From positions 47,591 to 111,590 of the forward strand of contig SUVB01000015.1 of NCBI GenBank assembly GCA_015062205.1: DNA of 64,000 bases, given 5' to 3'. The stretch's first letter is position 1. Every line of letters begins with the position of its first letter. A program made the position numbers and the translations under genes. Source of the DNA: Desulfovibrio desulfuricans (GTDB taxonomy: Bacteria; Desulfobacterota; Desulfovibrionia; Desulfovibrionales; Desulfovibrionaceae). The notes below the pieces were generated by a model that was given only the letters and a program-made list of their open reading frames with translations, ran no database searches and was not told the origin of the DNA. Positions 61,595-64,000 of this stretch are shown here, one piece after another.

Positions 61595-63133
61595 CTATTC
61601 GCCCCTGTCCAGCACGCGCAGGGCCACGGCCTCGGCCAGATGCTGCGGCGCAATGGCGGAGGCGTCCTCCAGGTCTGCGATGGTGCGGGCCATGCGCAGT
61701 ACGCGGGCGCAGGCCCGGGCGGAAAGCGCCAGACGCTCGACGGCCGCCTCCATGAGTGCATGGCCCTGCGCATCCAGGGCACAATGTTGTTCCAGCAGCG
61801 CGCCGGAAAGCTCCGCATTGCAGCGTGGGCCGTCGGGCCCGTAACGACGGCGCTGCACAGCGCGGGCCGCCAGCACGCGCTCCCGCATGGCGGCCGAACC
61901 CGCCCCGCCGCCCTCGGCGCGGAAATCCGCATAGGATACGGCGGGCACTTCCACATGCACATCGATACGGTCCAGCAGGGGACCGGAGAGCTTGGCGCGA
62001 TAGCGGGCGCGTTGCTCCGGCCTGCAGCTGCATTCGTGCGTCGGGTCGCCGTAATACCCGCAGGGGCAGGGATTCATGGCCGCCACCAGCATGCAGGCGG
62101 CGGGAAAGGTCACGCTGTGCGCCGCCCTGGCGATGACGGCCGCCCCGCCTTCCAGCGGCTGCCGAAGGGCTTCCAGCGCGGACTTGCGAAATTCCGGCAG
62201 TTCGTCCAGAAAGAGTACGCCCCGATGGGCGAAACTGATTTCTCCCGGGTGGGGGAAGCTTCCTCCGCCCACCAGGGCCACGTCCGAAATCGTGTGATGC
62301 GGGGCGCGGAAGGGGCGCATGCGCACAAGCCCTCCCCCGGACGGCAGCTTGCCCGCCACGCTGTAAATCTTGGTGACTTCCAGGGATTCCTCAAAATCAA
62401 GGGGCGGCAGGATGGTGGGCAGGCGGCGGGCCAGCATGGTCTTGCCGCTGCCCGGCGGCCCTATGAGCAGCACATTGTGCCCTCCGGCCGCCGCCACCTC
62501 CAGCGCGCGCTTGGCGGCCTCCTGCCCCTTGACTTCGGCAAAGTCCACCATCGCCGCCGGCGCGACAGCCGCAGCCGTCTCCGCGGGTTCCAGGGGGGCA
62601 AGGGGCTCGGCCCCGGCCAGAAAGGCCGCGCAGCGCGCAAGATTTTCCGGCGCGTAGACGCTGAGTCCCCGCGCCATGACGGCTTCCGCCCCATTGCCGG
62701 GAGGGACCACCAGGCCCGCCGCATGCTGTTCCCTGGCCAGCAGGGCCATCGGCAGCACGCCGCTGACGGGGCGCAGCGCGCCGGTGAGCGAAAGCTCGCC
62801 GGTAAGGTACAGCCCCCGCAGCCGCTCCACGGGAATGATGCCCGCCGCCGCCAGCAGGCCCACAGCCAGGGGCAGGTCAAAACCGGCGCCGTTCTTGCGC
62901 CGCCAGGCCGGAGCAAGATTGACTGTGATGCGGGCGGGCGGCAGACGGAAACCGCAGGCCCGTAGGGCGGCAAACACACGATCCTTGGCCTCGCGCACGG
63001 CCGCCTCGGCCAGGCCCACCATGGTGAAGCCCGGCAGACCCTGCCGCATGTAGTCCACTTCCAGTTCCACGGGGTAGGCGTCCACGCCCTCCACCCCGCC
63101 GCTGTACAGTCGGACAACCACGCCTGTCGCCAT
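61595..63133 (-). CDS. comM: YifB/ComM-like AAA+ ATPase (Mg-chelatase-like)
   Basis: The 512-residue product has the N-terminal Lon-protease-like domain of ComM (GLPGFTMVGLAEAAVREAKD, and NLAPAWRRKNGAGFDLPLAV). The AAA+ core follows with Walker A GPPGSGKT, RMRPFRAPHHTISD, LFLDELPEF (Walker B) and AAMNPCPCGYYGD, and a C-terminal Mg-chelatase-type helical domain. ComM is a hexameric helicase that drives branch migration when incoming DNA recombines in naturally competent bacteria. The start chosen (63133) is 8 bases after the lepB stop, so both form an operon; the frame runs further into lepB. Confidence 0.93.
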   Translation of the reverse strand: MATGVVVRLYSGGVEGVDAYPVELEVDYMRQGLPGFTMVGLAEAAVREAKDRVFAALRACGFRLPPARITVNLAPAWRRKNGAGFDLPLAVGLLAAAGIIPVERLRGLYLTGELSLTGALRPVSGVLPMALLAREQHAAGLVVPPGNGAEAVMARGLSVYAPENLARCAAFLAGAEPLAPLEPAETAAAVAPAAMVDFAEVKGQEAAKRALEVAAAGGHNVLLIGPPGSGKTMLARRLPTILPPLDFEESLEVTKIYSVAGKLPSGGGLVRMRPFRAPHHTISDVALVGGGSFPHPGEISFAHRGVLFLDELPEFRKSALEALRQPLEGGAAVIARAAHSVTFPAACMLVAAMNPCPCGYYGDPTHECSCRPEQRARYRAKLSGPLLDRIDVHVEVPAVSYADFRAEGGGAGSAAMRERVLAARAVQRRRYGPDGPRCNAELSGALLEQHCALDAQGHALMEAAVERLALSARACARVLRMARTIADLEDASAIAPQHLAEAVALRVLDRGE

Positions 63134-63141
63134 ACGCGGGC

Positions 63142-63762
63142 TTATTCCACAGCGCGGCCGATGCGCTTCCACCGGATGTCGTCAAACCCTCCCCACGACC
63201 AGTAGATGCGCCAGGCCTTGGCACGGACGGCGCTGCGGCTCACAAAGCCCCAGAAACGCGAATCCATGGAATTGTCGCGGTTGTCGCCCATGACGAAATA
63301 CTTGTCCTTCGGCACGGTGACCGGGCCGAAGTTGTCGCGTATGGGCTGGATGCGGTCCGGCTCGGTAAAGCGGATGTACTCTTCCTTGACGGGCTCGCCG
63401 TTGCGGTAGAGCTGTTTGTTGCGCACTTCAATGATGTCGCCGGGCACGCCGATGACGCGCTTGATGAAGTCCGTGCTGGGGTCATTGGGGTATTCAAAAA
63501 TGATGATGTCGCCGCGCTGCGGGTCTTTCCCCTGCCAGATATAGACGTGCGAGAAGGGGATTTTGACGCCGTAGGCGAACTTGCTGGCCAGCAGATGGTC
63601 CCCCACCAGCAGGGTGTTCAGCATGGATTCCGAAGGAATCTTGAAAGCCTGAATCACAAAGGTGCGTATGACCAGAGCCAGAACAAGCGCGACGAACAGC
63701 GCCTCGCCGTATTCCCGCCACAGGGGTTTGCGGCGGCGCGATGATTGCAGGAGGGTAGCCAT
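63142..63762 (-). CDS. lepB: Signal peptidase I
   Basis: LepB cleaves signal peptides at the outer face of the inner membrane. The 206-residue product has a membrane anchor (ALFVALVLALVIRTFVIQAF), the catalytic serine S46 in IPSESMLNTLL, the catalytic lysine K101 in FIKRVIGVPGD, and the C-terminal KYFVMGDNRDNSMDSR box. The ATG at 63762 follows AAGGA; a longer frame to 63816 is less likely. comM follows in the same direction. Confidence 0.97.
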   Translation of the reverse strand: MATLLQSSRRRKPLWREYGEALFVALVLALVIRTFVIQAFKIPSESMLNTLLVGDHLLASKFAYGVKIPFSHVYIWQGKDPQRGDIIIFEYPNDPSTDFIKRVIGVPGDIIEVRNKQLYRNGEPVKEEYIRFTEPDRIQPIRDNFGPVTVPKDKYFVMGDNRDNSMDSRFWGFVSRSAVRAKAWRIYWSWGGFDDIRWKRIGRAVE

Positions 63763-63871
63763 GACAGTATTCCTTGTGCCTTGCGTTATATGGCCGAGCA
63801 TGAAATGCGGTTTCACAGTATGCCCTCATGCGCTGGCAAAGGCAAGGTGGCGCTGCGCCGAGACTTTCACC

Positions 63872-63884
63872 TTATCAATGATAA
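63872..63884. promoter_or_regulatory. Small perfect palindrome upstream of lepB
   Basis: TTATCAATGATAA is a perfect inverted repeat (6 bp arms around one base) in the AT-rich region 63860-63910, about 110 bases before the lepB start. It may be an operator. The rest of the window to 64000 shows no gene. Confidence 0.3.
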
Positions 63885-64000
63885 AAGTTCATTTATACTC
63901 CCATTCACGCGGAATCGCTGAAATAACGCAATGCTTTTGTTCAACATATCCAAAGACCGGGTGACAATTTGCGTCCGTCTGCGAAAACGTCCCAACCAGT

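Noticed and set aside
61499..62965. Open frame of 488 codons on the plus strand
   Set aside because: Antisense to comM; no coherent domain.

Overview
The window is high-GC, Gram-negative, anaerobic chromosomal DNA and looks like a Desulfovibrio-type (Desulfovibrionaceae) genome. The evidence is the gene content: single-chain pyruvate:ferredoxin oxidoreductase with pta-ackA, the siroheme-dependent heme genes (ahbC, hemB, ahbD and an AhbA/B subunit) directly behind recA-alaS, a CheV protein, DksA, SelB and a CoA-disulfide-reductase/rhodanese fusion. No sulfate-reduction enzyme lies in the window, so sulfate reduction is inferred from relatives, not seen. I found no rRNA, tRNA, CRISPR array, insertion sequence or phage gene.

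Layout. 1-4.6 kb (minus strand): the start of a PHP phosphatase, a PAPS-type sulfotransferase coupled to ribF, an unknown protein and a DEAD-box helicase. 5-7.3 kb (plus): hisI, hisG and a YkgJ-type cysteine-cluster protein. 7.6-11.1 kb: a TSUP-family permease with a partner membrane protein, then a PilZ-domain protein and a small unknown protein. 11.5-26.5 kb: surface-glycan genes in two halves (alpha-oxoamine synthase, GT4 glycosyltransferase, deacetylase; then a second GT4 glycosyltransferase and an asparagine-synthase-type amidotransferase). Between the halves lie about 8 kb of secreted proteins of unknown function, three apparently decayed minus-strand genes and an exported nucleotide-degradation set (TMEM43-like protein, nucleoside hydrolase, lipoprotein 5'-nucleotidase).

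26.6-38.2 kb: htpX, a lipoprotein, an acetyltransferase, a lytic transglycosylase, a GAF/H-box protein, a Dus enzyme, ispH, cheV, selB and the CoADR/rhodanese oxidoreductase. 38.6-40.4 kb: an AT-rich FIST-GGDEF diguanylate cyclase that stands out from its surroundings. 40.8-48 kb: por-pta-ackA, the pyruvate to acetyl-CoA to acetyl-phosphate to acetate plus ATP route, with a candidate Rex (NADH-sensing) operator in front of por.

48-64 kb: a YjaB-like acetyltransferase, an RqcH/NFACT protein, dksA, a PP-loop ATPase, recA, alaS, the alternative heme cluster, a D,D-carboxypeptidase, and a lepB-comM(yifB) pair on the minus strand. The heme cluster makes porphobilinogen (HemB) and supplies the late siroheme-to-heme steps (AhbC, AhbD and one decarboxylase subunit). 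Most of the window is ordinary core genome. The unusual parts are the 15-23 kb insertion-like segment, the GAF/H-box protein without an ATPase, the FIST-GGDEF island and the Rex-like site.
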